NCBI RefSeq assembly: GCF_013377755.1 | Contig: NZ_JABXWR010000001.1 | Coordinates: forward strand, 1,189,104 to 1,253,103 | Length of the DNA stretch: 64,000 nt | Origin: Methanofollis tationis | GTDB taxonomy: Archaea; Halobacteriota; Methanomicrobia; Methanomicrobiales; Methanofollaceae | Reading direction: 5' to 3' | Shown: piece after piece, positions 8,471-18,240 of the stretch | Layout: the number at the start of each line of letters is the position of its first letter | Numbering within the stretch: position 1 is the stretch's first letter | Program-made: the position numbers and the translations under genes | The notes under the pieces: generated by a model | The model's database searches: none | The model's input: the letters and a program-made list of their open reading frames with translations, nothing else | What the model was told of the DNA's origin: nothing

Positions 8471-9304
8471 GTGAACGATACGATGGACACCCTGGAGATA
8501 TTTGCCCGCCACCACGACACCGTCCAGAGGATCTTCAGATCCCGGCTTCTTCTGCAGATCCTGCTCTCACTGGGGAAAGGGAGCAAAACCCTCGCAGATC
8601 TCCGCAGCGTTACCGGAAGCACCTCGCAGTCGATTCTCCCCAGGATCCGGTTCCTGGAGGAGAGACATTATATCGAGAGCCGCAACGACGGCTACGCCCT
8701 GACCCCTCAGGGAAAGGTGCTCTCGTCGCAGATCCAGGATTACCTGAGATCAACGATTCTTTTTGACAAAAACCCAAAATTCTGGTCTTCGCATTATCTT
8801 GAAGCCATACCGGAACCCTTTCTCTGCGACATCGGCGACCTCGCCGATTCAGAGATCGTGGAGAGTTCAGATGCAGATATCTTCTCAGTCATCCAGTATT
8901 TTTTCGAGATGATGAAAGACGCATCGTGGATCCATATCATCTCCTCGTTTATGAGCCATCCCCATGCCGATGCCCTCGGGACAAAGATACAGGCGGGCGT
9001 GCCCGTAGAGATGGTGGTCACCGCCAGAATTGCAGAAGAACTCAGGAACGATCCGTTCCGGAAAAAGATGGAGGCGCTTCTGGAGCACCGGCACTTCAGA
9101 CTCTATGTGGCCCCGGCCCCCCTCCTCATCGGGCTGACGGTGACCGACTCCTTCCTCTCCTTCGGGATGTGCCTGAGGGGGAGCCTGAAATACGACATCT
9201 CAAGCGACCTTTTCAGCACCGACACAAAGGCCCTGGCCTGGGGAGAGCGGCTTTTTTCGTATTATAAAGATATTTCAGAGGAATTTTCGCTCTATCCTGC
9301 CTGA
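8471..9304 (+). CDS. FilR1-type (DUF1724) winged-helix regulator
   Basis: 277-aa transcription factor of the family expanded in methanogens. An N-terminal winged helix (about residues 15-85; TLADLRSVTGSTSQSILPRI, wing YIESRNDGYALTPQGK) is followed by the FilR1/DUF1724 domain (about 105-265; HIISSFMSHPHADAL, APLLIGLTVTDSFLSFGMCL). FilR1 proteins control filament formation and methanogenesis genes in Methanosaeta and relatives; the ligand is thought to be an acyl-homoserine-lactone-like signal in some. GTG 8471 or ATG 8483 could be the start; no strong ribosome-binding site decides it. It is a single gene between two mobile elements. Confidence 0.85.
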   Translation: MNDTMDTLEIFARHHDTVQRIFRSRLLLQILLSLGKGSKTLADLRSVTGSTSQSILPRIRFLEERHYIESRNDGYALTPQGKVLSSQIQDYLRSTILFDKNPKFWSSHYLEAIPEPFLCDIGDLADSEIVESSDADIFSVIQYFFEMMKDASWIHIISSFMSHPHADALGTKIQAGVPVEMVVTARIAEELRNDPFRKKMEALLEHRHFRLYVAPAPLLIGLTVTDSFLSFGMCLRGSLKYDISSDLFSTDTKALAWGERLFSYYKDISEEFSLYPA

Positions 9305-9366
9305 AAATCGACAGATTCGTCAGAAACCCTTTTTATTCATCAGTCCGCTGAATATTCGCCGAGCGT

Positions 9367-11055
9367 CCTGACTTCCCGAAAATTAAGCACATAGTCCCAA
9401 CCTCTCAAGGATCGTCCTCTGCCTCCGCGAGAGCTCCGTCACCATAATCTCACCATTGGCGAGCTTGATCTTCTTGATCTTGGCCAGTTCCAGCAGCATC
9501 CCCTCAAGCGTATAGTCCTCCATCAGCCCCGTTTCCTTCATCCACTTCAACAACCGCATCCTCAGGATCAGGCTGATGAAGGTCACAAACAGAAATCCCT
9601 TCATCGAAGACTCGTTCTTCGCGTTGAGGGGCATCACCTGAATGTCCTGTTTCAACGTTCGGAACGCCTTCTCCACCGCGTCGCGCTCCCGGTACACCGT
9701 GAGACATTCCTGCCAGTCGAGCGAACTGTGGGCGAGGATGATCTGTTTTCCCATTCGGTTTACTCTCTGCGAGACCGCATTCTTCCGGATCTCAACCTGG
9801 AATCGGTTGTCGACCACCTGCCATGAAAAGTAGTTCGCCATCTTTCCCGCCCGCTCCTTGAATACTTCTTCAGGCCTGCGCCACCCGGGAATCCGACTCG
9901 ATTCGAGTTTCGCTTTAAGGTCATGCAGGCGAATGTAGAACAGGTTGCGTTCCGTCTGCTCTCGTTTCAGATCATAATAGCAGAATCCAAAAACCACACT
10001 TCCCTGAATCGTCAGGGTAACGGGTTTCACGAAGATCGGATCCTGCTGATATATCTGCAGGTACTGCGGGCTTTCGAGATCCCGCTGTGCTTCCGTCAGC
10101 ACTTCCTTCACCTGTTTGAGGGTGAGTGGGGCTGGAATGACAAAGGATATCTCTTCCTGAAGGAGTTCCTCCAGGTTTCCCTGGCTGAAAAATCCGCGAT
10201 CCAGGACCATGGTATAATTGTGGATGCCATGCGCGCCGAGCCTGTGGACGGTGTTCTTCAGCGTGACAACGTCGACGATGCTGCCGGGATAGATATCGTA
10301 CATGACCGGAATCGCATGCTCGGTGTCGAAGATGAGTGAGAAGTTGATCTGCGGCAGGTCCAGGCCGTCTCGATTATAGCCGTGTTCGAGGAGCGGGATG
10401 AGCCGGGAGTAACTTGACAGGCTGGTGATGTCGTAGATCAGGGTTGAGTCGGTACCGATGCCCCTGAGGAGGGAGGTCATGAAAGCGTCGGGAACGCCGC
10501 TTTCACCGATTTCGAAGAGGAGTTCGCTGATCCGCTGGCTGGAGAGGGGGAGGTCCGGTTTTGTCAGGAAGAGGGAGGTATCTTCGTACCACGACGCGAC
10601 CAGGTGCATGGCCAGCGGCCGCACGACCCGGTTCATGGAGAGTGCTAAAATGACGTTTGTTTCGATCTCGCTTGTCAATGATGAGAGATAATCGTCCAGG
10701 TGAAGGTCCTTGATGATTGCCAGGAGAGGCAGAAACGGACCGTGAGAATAGGCGTTTGTGGGGACGGAGGCGATGGATGCACCGGCGGTTTCGGTCCGTA
10801 CTTTGACGGGTTTTCCGTCGATGTTTTTCCCGAGATATCGGGATTTGTGCCGGATCTGCTTTGTTTCGGGGTCGTAGTAGGGGGTGTCTTCGTACCAGTA
10901 CTCCTTCCCTTTGATACGTTTGATCCGGGTGAGGGGTTTCATATGCTTAATTAATAAGCGCATTATAGATATTAAAATCTTTTGATTGGTGGGGCGAACG
11001 AAGAATAGAGGAGTTAAAATACAATTATAATGCGCTTAAAAAACGGGAACTCAGG
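9367..11055 (-). mobile_element. IS1634-like insertion sequence
   Basis: The ends form imperfect inverted repeats: left CCTGACTTCCCG-AAAATTAAGC (from 9367) against the reverse complement of the right end CCTGAGTTCCCG-TTTTTTAAGC (to 11055). Identity continues as CACATAGT versus GCATTATA. The element is about 1.69 kb with one transposase. No convincing direct target duplication is seen. The right end abuts a decayed transposase fragment. Confidence 0.7.
9383..10963 (-). CDS. DDE transposase, IS1634-like
   Basis: 526-aa transposase with an insertion-bearing DDE fold of the IS4/IS1634 type. Seen: first aspartate in STLIYDITSLSSY, second in TMVLDRGFFSQGN, and the YREK-like signature YRERDAVEKAFRTLK carrying the catalytic glutamate. 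The frame is intact. ATG 10942 (MKPLTRIKRIKG) is a plausible alternative start to 10963. The stop codon lies inside the left inverted repeat, a compact arrangement usual for insertion sequences. Confidence 0.85.
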   Translation of the reverse strand: MRLLIKHMKPLTRIKRIKGKEYWYEDTPYYDPETKQIRHKSRYLGKNIDGKPVKVRTETAGASIASVPTNAYSHGPFLPLLAIIKDLHLDDYLSSLTSEIETNVILALSMNRVVRPLAMHLVASWYEDTSLFLTKPDLPLSSQRISELLFEIGESGVPDAFMTSLLRGIGTDSTLIYDITSLSSYSRLIPLLEHGYNRDGLDLPQINFSLIFDTEHAIPVMYDIYPGSIVDVVTLKNTVHRLGAHGIHNYTMVLDRGFFSQGNLEELLQEEISFVIPAPLTLKQVKEVLTEAQRDLESPQYLQIYQQDPIFVKPVTLTIQGSVVFGFCYYDLKREQTERNLFYIRLHDLKAKLESSRIPGWRRPEEVFKERAGKMANYFSWQVVDNRFQVEIRKNAVSQRVNRMGKQIILAHSSLDWQECLTVYRERDAVEKAFRTLKQDIQVMPLNAKNESSMKGFLFVTFISLILRMRLLKWMKETGLMEDYTLEGMLLELAKIKKIKLANGEIMVTELSRRQRTILERLGLCA

Positions 11056-11135
11056 GTGGGTGCCCTAGGGCGGTGAGATTCTCGAAGGCACGCCTTCACC
11101 AAGAAGATGTTCTATGGCGATATCCGAGAAGAAGG

Positions 11136-12392
11136 GATAGTGTAACGAATTTTCTGTAAAAATAATTTGGCCCTGAATCCAACCTAGATTTGGACAAAGG
11201 AGAAACAGGGCCATGGATCCCTTAGCGTTAATCGAAGATTATCTTTCCGATAATGAGAATGGCATGAAGACCCTCATCACCTGGTTCCTCAACCAGGTGA
11301 TGCTGCTCGAAGCCCTCCACCAGGCGGGAGCCGAGCAGTATGAACGAACCGATGCGCGGAAGGCTCACCGAAACGGCTACAAGAAGCGCTCTCTAAAAAC
11401 CCGATATGGAGAAACGATCCTCCAGAAACCACAATTCCGAGAGTTCCCCTTCGAAACACAGGTATTTGGACGCTATTCCCGGGTTGAGAAGGCTCTTGAG
11501 AATGCTATCTTTGAATCCTACCTTCAGGGAGTCTCAACCCGCCGGATCCAGGAGATTGTTGCTCATTTTGGCATCGAACAACTCTCTCCTGCTTCAGTAT
11601 CCAGGATAGCAAAGGACCTCGATGAACAGGTCCATGCATTCCTTCAGAGGCCTATTGAACAGGAGATTCCCTATCTCTTTGTGGATGCTTCGTACTACAA
11701 AGTCAGAGAGGGACCACGCTACATCACCAAAGCTCTTCTGGTGATCGCCGGTGTTCGAATGGATGGCTACCGGGAAATCCTGGGAGCTAGAATCACTGAT
11801 TGTGAAAATGAGATGTTCTGGTCGGGATTGTTCGAAGACCTCAAAGAACGAGGATTGGTGGGTGTCAAGATGGTTGTCTCAGATGGTCATGCCGGGATCC
11901 AGAAGGCGGCGGAAGCCGCCTTCCTCGGCGCATCGTGGCAGATGTGCTCGGTCCATTGCACCCGGGCGGTTTTAAAGAATATTCCACGGAAACATCAGAA
12001 AGAAGTTGCTGAGTCCTTGAAGGAGGCATATGGGGACGAGGAAAGACTTCAGCAGCTTGCAGATGATCTGAACGAACGAGGATATCGGAAAGCGGCCAAT
12101 ACGATCGAGAGATTCATCCCGGGACTTATGAGTTACACGGCGTTCCCGAAAGAGCACGCAAAGCGGATCCGAACGACGAACATGATGGAAAGAGTCAACA
12201 AGGAACTGAAACGGAGAACCAAAGTTGTAGGGGCCTTTCCCAATGAAGAGTCACTCCTCAGGCTGGCAGGATCCATCCTGATGGACATCAATGAGGAGTG
12301 GGTGACCGGCAGAAGATATTTGACGATGGAGGGGGAATGATCAAACAAGGAGACAGGGCTCAGACGAATTACAGAAGATCTGAAACACTACC
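11136..12392 (+). mobile_element. IS256-family element, copy A
   Basis: 1257-bp element with 24-bp imperfect terminal inverted repeats: left GATAGTGTAACGAATTTTCT, right (reverse complement) GGTAGTGTTTCAGATCTTCT, both continuing GTAA. It is flanked by the perfect 8-bp duplication GAAGAAGG at 11128-11135 and 12393-12400, which fixes the boundaries and shows a direct transposition event. Confidence 0.95.
11213..12340 (+). CDS. IS256-family (mutator-type) transposase, copy A
   Basis: 375-aa transposase of the IS256/MULE group. Seen: N-terminal region with GAEQYERTDARKAHRNGYK, first catalytic aspartate in IPYLFVDASYYKVREG, second in VGVKMVVSDGHAGIQKA, the CxxH motif in WQMCSVHCTRAVL, and the catalytic glutamate in RTTNMMERVNKELKRR. 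All are intact. AAAGGAGAAA precedes ATG 11213. The protein is identical to copies B and C. Confidence 0.95.
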   Translation: MDPLALIEDYLSDNENGMKTLITWFLNQVMLLEALHQAGAEQYERTDARKAHRNGYKKRSLKTRYGETILQKPQFREFPFETQVFGRYSRVEKALENAIFESYLQGVSTRRIQEIVAHFGIEQLSPASVSRIAKDLDEQVHAFLQRPIEQEIPYLFVDASYYKVREGPRYITKALLVIAGVRMDGYREILGARITDCENEMFWSGLFEDLKERGLVGVKMVVSDGHAGIQKAAEAAFLGASWQMCSVHCTRAVLKNIPRKHQKEVAESLKEAYGDEERLQQLADDLNERGYRKAANTIERFIPGLMSYTAFPKEHAKRIRTTNMMERVNKELKRRTKVVGAFPNEESLLRLAGSILMDINEEWVTGRRYLTMEGE

Positions 12393-12873
12393 GAAGAAGG
12401 CTGGGTAGAGATAGAGACACCGTTCTACAAACCCGGGACCATTGAGCACCATGGCCTTGACTACACTCCATGGGTGAGATGATGCTGCCGCGTTTTGGGG
12501 ATGGCACGGTCGATAACCGGGGCGATGCCGAGGGTGTCGAAGGCACCGGCAACGAGCCCGAGATGGCCGATCGAGATGTTGGAGCCTTCGATGAAGTCAG
12601 GAGAGGATGGCACATCAGAGGTTTTTCCTGAAATTACAAGTATATTGCGGTTTGATAATTCGGGGAAGTAGGGGATTTCCTGCGAAAGATGGGATGGAAG
12701 ACCGACAGAGGCGACCTTCGTCTTCACTTTTGCAGTCGGGTGACCAGAGTTATTCAACACGGCAGTTACATGAAAACAGTTATATAATGTCTAATGAAAT
12801 CGTAATAAAATGATTATATTTACAGCTCATCTTCTATCCACCATCTTTAATCCAGAATGCGGACGACCATTAC

Positions 12874-13044
12874 ATGTATACTGCAGCATTGAATAACTAC
12901 GAGGAGTTTTTACGATCTGTCAGTATGAGGTCCGAAATTAAATATATGGAAGCATCGATTTCTAAGTTTGGTAGTGCTAACAAAGATATAAGAAGTGTGT
13001 CGCTGGTAGCCCCACATCGAATCGAGCTGACGGATGAAACTTGA
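12874..13044 (+). pseudogene. Possible C-terminal coding remnant (56 codons)
   Basis: An open frame beginning at ATG 12874 reads MYTAALNNYEEFLRSVSMRS and ends APHRIELTDET. The same frame is open upstream to a TGA near 12815, reading NADDHY just before the ATG. The ALNNYEEFL pattern resembles helical tails in restriction-type proteins, but no family can be named. It may be what remains of a gene at the left edge of the BREX island. Its end coincides with the first of two direct repeats. Confidence 0.3.
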
Positions 13045-13110
13045 TACCGACGGCGATCCCCCTCTGTTCGAGGAGGTATTCCCACATCGAATTGAGCTGA
13101 GGGACGAAAC
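13005..13110 (+). repeat. Pair of 36-nt direct repeats (CRISPR-like or coding duplication)
   Basis: Units at 13005-13040 and 13075-13110 share GGTA, then CCCACATCGAAT-GAGCTGA-GGA-GAAAC with three point differences over the last 30 nt. They are separated by 34 nt of unrelated sequence, with AT-rich sequence upstream. Repeat length, spacer length and the GAAAC 3' end fit a two-unit CRISPR remnant. Against this, both copies encode PHRIEL(T/R)DE, and two of the three differences are silent in that reading. No cas gene is in the window. Confidence 0.45.
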
Positions 13111-14533
13111 CCTCCATGCATCGTTTTCGCACGTTACCATACTCGAACAGACATTCATCGACAAACTGGTGCAAATCCTTTCAAAGCACTTTGCAAATGG
13201 ACTTCGGATTAACTCACCGATTGAGTTGGCGCGTTTTAGGTCTTTTGCTGCAGAAGATTGGGGCGAGGAAATCTTGCTGCCTGACGAGGAACTGAAAAGT
13301 TATATCGCGGGTTGCGGAACTACCTTCGATGGCAAAGTCTACGCCGTGTCGGCTCAGACAAAAGAACGAATCCGGGAGCTAGTGGAGGAATACTTCGCCG
13401 ACGGCGCACGAGCCATATTCTTTGCTGAGTTTTATGCCAAGAACGAGAACTGGCTGTTCGGGGCAAGCGTGGTCTCCGAAGATATACTTATTAGCATACT
13501 CCGTATGCTGTTCCCAAAACTGTCGTTCACGGAGACCTATTTCGGCTATACAGATGCTTCCGCCTTCGCCGTTCTTGAGAGTGAGATCCTCCGCGTGTGG
13601 GGCGACGATGCACTGCTGACCTATAAGCAACTCGCTGAACGGTTACAGTACATACCTCTTGACCGGATAAAATACGCCCTTGGTCAGAACGGCAACTTCA
13701 TCTGGAGTAGCGTAGAGATCTTCTCGCACGTCAGCCGAATCGACATCACCGACGAGGAACGGGAAGCAATCCGAGAAGCCGCCGCGCGAAAGTGCAACGC
13801 TTGCGGCTATGTTTCAATTACAGACTTGCCTTTCGGAGAAATCGAGGAGCGCAACTACGAACTTTCCATTACGGCGGTTCATAACGCTGTTTACCGCATC
13901 TGCCTGTCGGACAAGTTCGACAAGAAAGGCAAAATCGTCACGCGCAAAGGCGATGTTTTTGACGCGCTGAGCATCATGAGAGAGTACTGCCAAACTATCG
14001 ACAAATGTTCACTTGACGACTTGCTGAACTTCGAGAAGAAACTGACAGGCGAGGTTCGCCGTCGGATACCTATGGAGGCGGGCAACACCATTCTGGTTCG
14101 TATCGATAAAGACACCTATGTTTCAGACAGGCATGTTCACTTTAACGCTGATATGATCGATGAAGCTATCGAGTTGTTTGTTAAGGGAGACTATCTTCCG
14201 CTTAAATCATTCACGACCTTTGGGGCATTCCCCGACTGCGGGCAGGAGTGGAACTTGTTCTTGCTTGAAAGCTACTGTCGACGCTTCAGTCAGAGGTTTC
14301 GCTTCGATACCCCGACAGCCAACTCGCGGAATGCCGGAGCGGTCATCCGCAAAAGTTGCAGGATGAACTACACGGAGATTATGACCGATGCTGTAGCGAA
14401 TGCCGACATCCCATTAAAGAGCACCGTCGTCGGCAAGTTCCTGTACGAGAACGGGTACACGGGCAGAAGCACAACCGCCAAAGTTGGCGAAATCATAGAT
14501 AAGGCGAAAGTCATACGAGAAAGAAGGAATTGA
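13034..14533 (+). CDS. Unknown protein ahead of brxP in BREX-4 island
   Basis: 499-codon frame, family not recognised. The first 25 or so codons lie in the direct-repeat pair, so the native N-terminus has probably been lost or replaced; homologous-looking sequence seems to begin around TILEQTFIDKLVQIL, with GTG 13169 as the next start codon. The body is mainly helical with alternating short winged-helix-like segments (ANGLRINSPIELARFRSF, LLTYKQLAERLQYIPLDRIK, IPLKSTVVGKFLYENGY), one Cys pair (KCNACGY), and no nuclease, ATPase or methylase motif. Its stop overlaps the brxP start region, so it belongs to the BREX transcription unit. A sensing or DNA-binding role is speculation. Confidence 0.6.
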   Translation: MKLDTDGDPPLFEEVFPHRIELRDETLHASFSHVTILEQTFIDKLVQILSKHFANGLRINSPIELARFRSFAAEDWGEEILLPDEELKSYIAGCGTTFDGKVYAVSAQTKERIRELVEEYFADGARAIFFAEFYAKNENWLFGASVVSEDILISILRMLFPKLSFTETYFGYTDASAFAVLESEILRVWGDDALLTYKQLAERLQYIPLDRIKYALGQNGNFIWSSVEIFSHVSRIDITDEEREAIREAAARKCNACGYVSITDLPFGEIEERNYELSITAVHNAVYRICLSDKFDKKGKIVTRKGDVFDALSIMREYCQTIDKCSLDDLLNFEKKLTGEVRRRIPMEAGNTILVRIDKDTYVSDRHVHFNADMIDEAIELFVKGDYLPLKSFTTFGAFPDCGQEWNLFLLESYCRRFSQRFRFDTPTANSRNAGAVIRKSCRMNYTEIMTDAVANADIPLKSTVVGKFLYENGYTGRSTTAKVGEIIDKAKVIRERRN

Positions 14534-14813
14534 AGATGTATTCGTATACTTACGACAAGAAAACGGGCGGAATACTCCTTAATTCCTCGCCGACGGGGTT
14601 CTCAAAAGAGCCCCGCCCTGTTTACGCACCCGAATTGGACGTGCTGGGCTTTGATAAGTATTGGAAGTATGACAAGCAGACCGACTATCCATATCTGTGG
14701 GCGGAGTCTAATTACTACTGGTATCGCGGTAACCTTGTGGCTATGTTAAAGGGCGGTAATCCCTATACTGCACCTGAGATACGCCTTGCTTATGCGTGCA
14801 ACGAGTACAGAGA

Positions 14814-16070
14814 GGTAGTGTTTCAGATCTTCTGTAATTCGTCTGAGCCCTGTCTCCTTGTTTGATCATTCCCCCTCCATCGTCAAATATCTTCTGCCGG
14901 TCACCCACTCCTCATTGATGTCCATCAGGATGGATCCTGCCAGCCTGAGGAGTGACTCTTCATTGGGAAAGGCCCCTACAACTTTGGTTCTCCGTTTCAG
15001 TTCCTTGTTGACTCTTTCCATCATGTTCGTCGTTCGGATCCGCTTTGCGTGCTCTTTCGGGAACGCCGTGTAACTCATAAGTCCCGGGATGAATCTCTCG
15101 ATCGTATTGGCCGCTTTCCGATATCCTCGTTCGTTCAGATCATCTGCAAGCTGCTGAAGTCTTTCCTCGTCCCCATATGCCTCCTTCAAGGACTCAGCAA
15201 CTTCTTTCTGATGTTTCCGTGGAATATTCTTTAAAACCGCCCGGGTGCAATGGACCGAGCACATCTGCCACGATGCGCCGAGGAAGGCGGCTTCCGCCGC
15301 CTTCTGGATCCCGGCATGACCATCTGAGACAACCATCTTGACACCCACCAATCCTCGTTCTTTGAGGTCTTCGAACAATCCCGACCAGAACATCTCATTT
15401 TCACAATCAGTGATTCTAGCTCCCAGGATTTCCCGGTAGCCATCCATTCGAACACCGGCGATCACCAGAAGAGCTTTGGTGATGTAGCGTGGTCCCTCTC
15501 TGACTTTGTAGTACGAAGCATCCACAAAGAGATAGGGAATCTCCTGTTCAATAGGCCTCTGAAGGAATGCATGGACCTGTTCATCGAGGTCCTTTGCTAT
15601 CCTGGATACTGAAGCAGGAGAGAGTTGTTCGATGCCAAAATGAGCAACAATCTCCTGGATCCGGCGGGTTGAGACTCCCTGAAGGTAGGATTCAAAGATA
15701 GCATTCTCAAGAGCCTTCTCAACCCGGGAATAGCGTCCAAATACCTGTGTTTCGAAGGGGAACTCTCGGAATTGTGGTTTCTGGAGGATCGTTTCTCCAT
15801 ATCGGGTTTTTAGAGAGCGCTTCTTGTAGCCGTTTCGGTGAGCCTTCCGCGCATCGGTTCGTTCATACTGCTCGGCTCCCGCCTGGTGGAGGGCTTCGAG
15901 CAGCATCACCTGGTTGAGGAACCAGGTGATGAGGGTCTTCATGCCATTCTCATTATCGGAAAGATAATCTTCGATTAACGCTAAGGGATCCATGGCCCTG
16001 TTTCTCCTTTGTCCAAATCTAGGTTGGATTCAGGGCCAAATTATTTTTACAGAAAATTCGTTACACTATC
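14814..16070 (-). mobile_element. IS256-family element, copy B, inserted in brxP
   Basis: 1257 bp, same ends as copy A in reverse orientation, with the perfect 8-bp duplication TACAGAGA at 14806-14813 and 16071-16078. By eye the sequence matches copy A throughout, so the insertion is recent. It sits antisense to brxP. Confidence 0.95.
14866..15993 (-). CDS. IS256-family transposase, copy B
   Basis: 375-aa intact transposase identical in protein to copies A and C, with the same catalytic aspartates and glutamate. Encoded opposite to the BREX operon it interrupts. An active enzyme in several copies makes both new insertion and excision plausible. Confidence 0.95.
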   Translation of the reverse strand: MDPLALIEDYLSDNENGMKTLITWFLNQVMLLEALHQAGAEQYERTDARKAHRNGYKKRSLKTRYGETILQKPQFREFPFETQVFGRYSRVEKALENAIFESYLQGVSTRRIQEIVAHFGIEQLSPASVSRIAKDLDEQVHAFLQRPIEQEIPYLFVDASYYKVREGPRYITKALLVIAGVRMDGYREILGARITDCENEMFWSGLFEDLKERGLVGVKMVVSDGHAGIQKAAEAAFLGASWQMCSVHCTRAVLKNIPRKHQKEVAESLKEAYGDEERLQQLADDLNERGYRKAANTIERFIPGLMSYTAFPKEHAKRIRTTNMMERVNKELKRRTKVVGAFPNEESLLRLAGSILMDINEEWVTGRRYLTMEGE

Positions 16071-18240
16071 TACAGAGAAACTCCAAACAGCAAGGCAACC
16101 CAGAAGATACTCTGCGAATCACCGGATAAAAATCCGTCCTTTATTGATAAAAAAGGCAATGTGTTCAGCATTGTCAACCCTGAGCCGAACGGTAACTCCC
16201 TGCGTCCTGTTGATGTTGCTGCGATGGTCGAAGCAAACCGTGAAATGCTTGAAATCATCGAGCAGACCACGGTCAAAAAAATCTTGGCCATATATACCAA
16301 ATACAAGAACAAACTCGACTGCTTCCACGTGGCGTTTTCGGGCGGAAAGGACAGTTGTGTCCTACTCGACCTTGTAAAGAAAGCCCTGCCCAAAGGCAGC
16401 TTCGTTGTGGTGTTTGGCGACACTGGCATGGAGTTTCCAGACACCTACGAGGTCATCAGGAAAACAGAAAAGCAGTGTGTTAAGGACGAAATACCGTTTT
16501 ACGTCGCCAAATCCCACCTTAACCCGAAAGAATCGTGGGAACTGTTCGGTCCCCCATCCCGCGCATTACGTTGGTGTTGCTCGGTGCATAAAAGCACCCC
16601 GCAAACGTTGAAACTGAGAGAAGTGACCGGCAAAGAAGATTTTATTGGTCTTGATTTTGTTGGAGTTCGGGCGCAGGAGAGCGTTGCTCGAAGTACATAC
16701 AAGTACGAAAACTATGGGGCAAAGCAAAAGGGTCAGTTTAGCCATAACTCAATACTTGAATGGACATCCGCGGAGGTATGGCTATATATATATGCAAATG
16801 ATTTGTTGATTAACGAGGCCTATAAAAAGGGTAACGGTCGTGCCGGATGTTTGTTTTGCCCTATGTCGGGTGGCACAAGTGACTACTTGCGGCGAGCAAG
16901 TTACCCGAAAGAGATCGACAGCTACATCAATTTGATTAAAAACACCTATGACGAGGACAAGCGAAAGAAAAGCAACACTGAATCGTATATCCTAAACGGC
17001 GGTTGGAACGCAAGAAAGAATGGTCGTGAGTTATCGAACAATACGTTCCGATGTATTGAAAAAACTACAAACGGGATTCTGAAAATAACCATTACAGCCC
17101 CTGATTCCGACTGGCTGGAATGGATAAAAACACTTGGAGATTTACACGGTGAAAACGGTGATTACTACGTCCAATTTGACGGCGAATGCATACGATTTTC
17201 TGTTAAGGCAACAAAGAACGGGTATATTGTAACGATACCCGAAGTTGTACTGAAAGACAGACCTGCATTTGGGAAGATATTCCGGCAAGTATTCCGAAAA
17301 GCATCGTATTGCAAAGGTTGTCGAGTTTGCGAAACGAACTGCCGAAATGGATGTATAAGTTTTGTCAATGGCAAAGTCAGAATAAACAACTGTATTCGGT
17401 GTCACGAATGCCATGCAATCGATAGCGGCTGTCTATTGTTTCATTCGTTACGCCATCCACAGGGAGGAGGAAAACCAATGAAAAGTCTAAATTCATTCGC
17501 CGACCACGCTCCGAAGCCGGAGTGGTTGCGATCATTCTTTGGACTGAAGGATGCGTTCTTTTCGGAACATACTCTGGGACCGATGATGTTCGATATGTTC
17601 AGGCGTTTCCTTCGGGATGCTTCCTTAAATGAGAAGAACCACTTCACGCCGTTTGCAGAGTTCATTTCACAGATCGGCTGGGAAACAGACACTGCACAAG
17701 GTTTGATTCTTATCAACCTTGTCGCCGAAAACCCACAGATGGAGTGGTATGTCATTAATCTTGATGTCGGCAGACCCTATGCACGTCAGGTCGTCGAAGA
17801 CATGCTGACAGCCGTTGATATCAAGCCTAAAGATGCTAAGTCAATCGCCAAATCCTATAAGCGTCTGGTCGAAACACCGCTCGGCACGAGCCTACACTGG
17901 GGATTTGTCACTGAAGACGGCGACCTCGTCCGCACAAAATGCTCGGTGGGCGATCCGCGTGTGGTCCTGTATGGCTTGTTCAAATTTGCGGAGAAGTGCA
18001 ACGACTACAAAGAGTTCACGCTCGCTACACTCCTAAACGACAGCATCGACCGCGACGGAATAAGCCCTACACGCATCTTCGGCCTTGACCGCGACGATAT
18101 GACGCCCATACTTTTAGGGCTGTCAGCAAAATACCCTGAGTTCATCACCGCGTCGTTCACGCATGACCTGGAGAAGATAACACTTGCGAAAGACAAGTCA
18201 TCCCAAGATGTACTGGACTTGTTTAAGGAGGAGGCAGCAA

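Larger units (their letters stand above)
11056..12640 (-). pseudogene. Decayed DUF4277-type transposase, split by IS256 copy A
   Basis: Reading the minus strand from about 12640, the sequence encodes VPSSPDFIEGSNISIGHLG and then APVIDRAIPKTRQHHLTHGV, the N-terminal DUF4277 pattern of IS1634-type transposases. A one-base loss after HGV shifts the frame, and MVLNGPGFVERCLYLYPAFF follows in another frame. IS256 copy A then interrupts it, and beyond that DIAIEHLLGEGV resumes with further indels until the IS1634-like element cuts it off at 11055. It was therefore dead before copy A landed. Confidence 0.75.

Noticed and set aside
11132-12396. IS256 copy A lacking target duplication, suggesting recombination between copies
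   Set aside because: Artefact of placing the ends four bases too far in. With ends GATAGTG and GGTAGTG all three copies show perfect 8-bp duplications.
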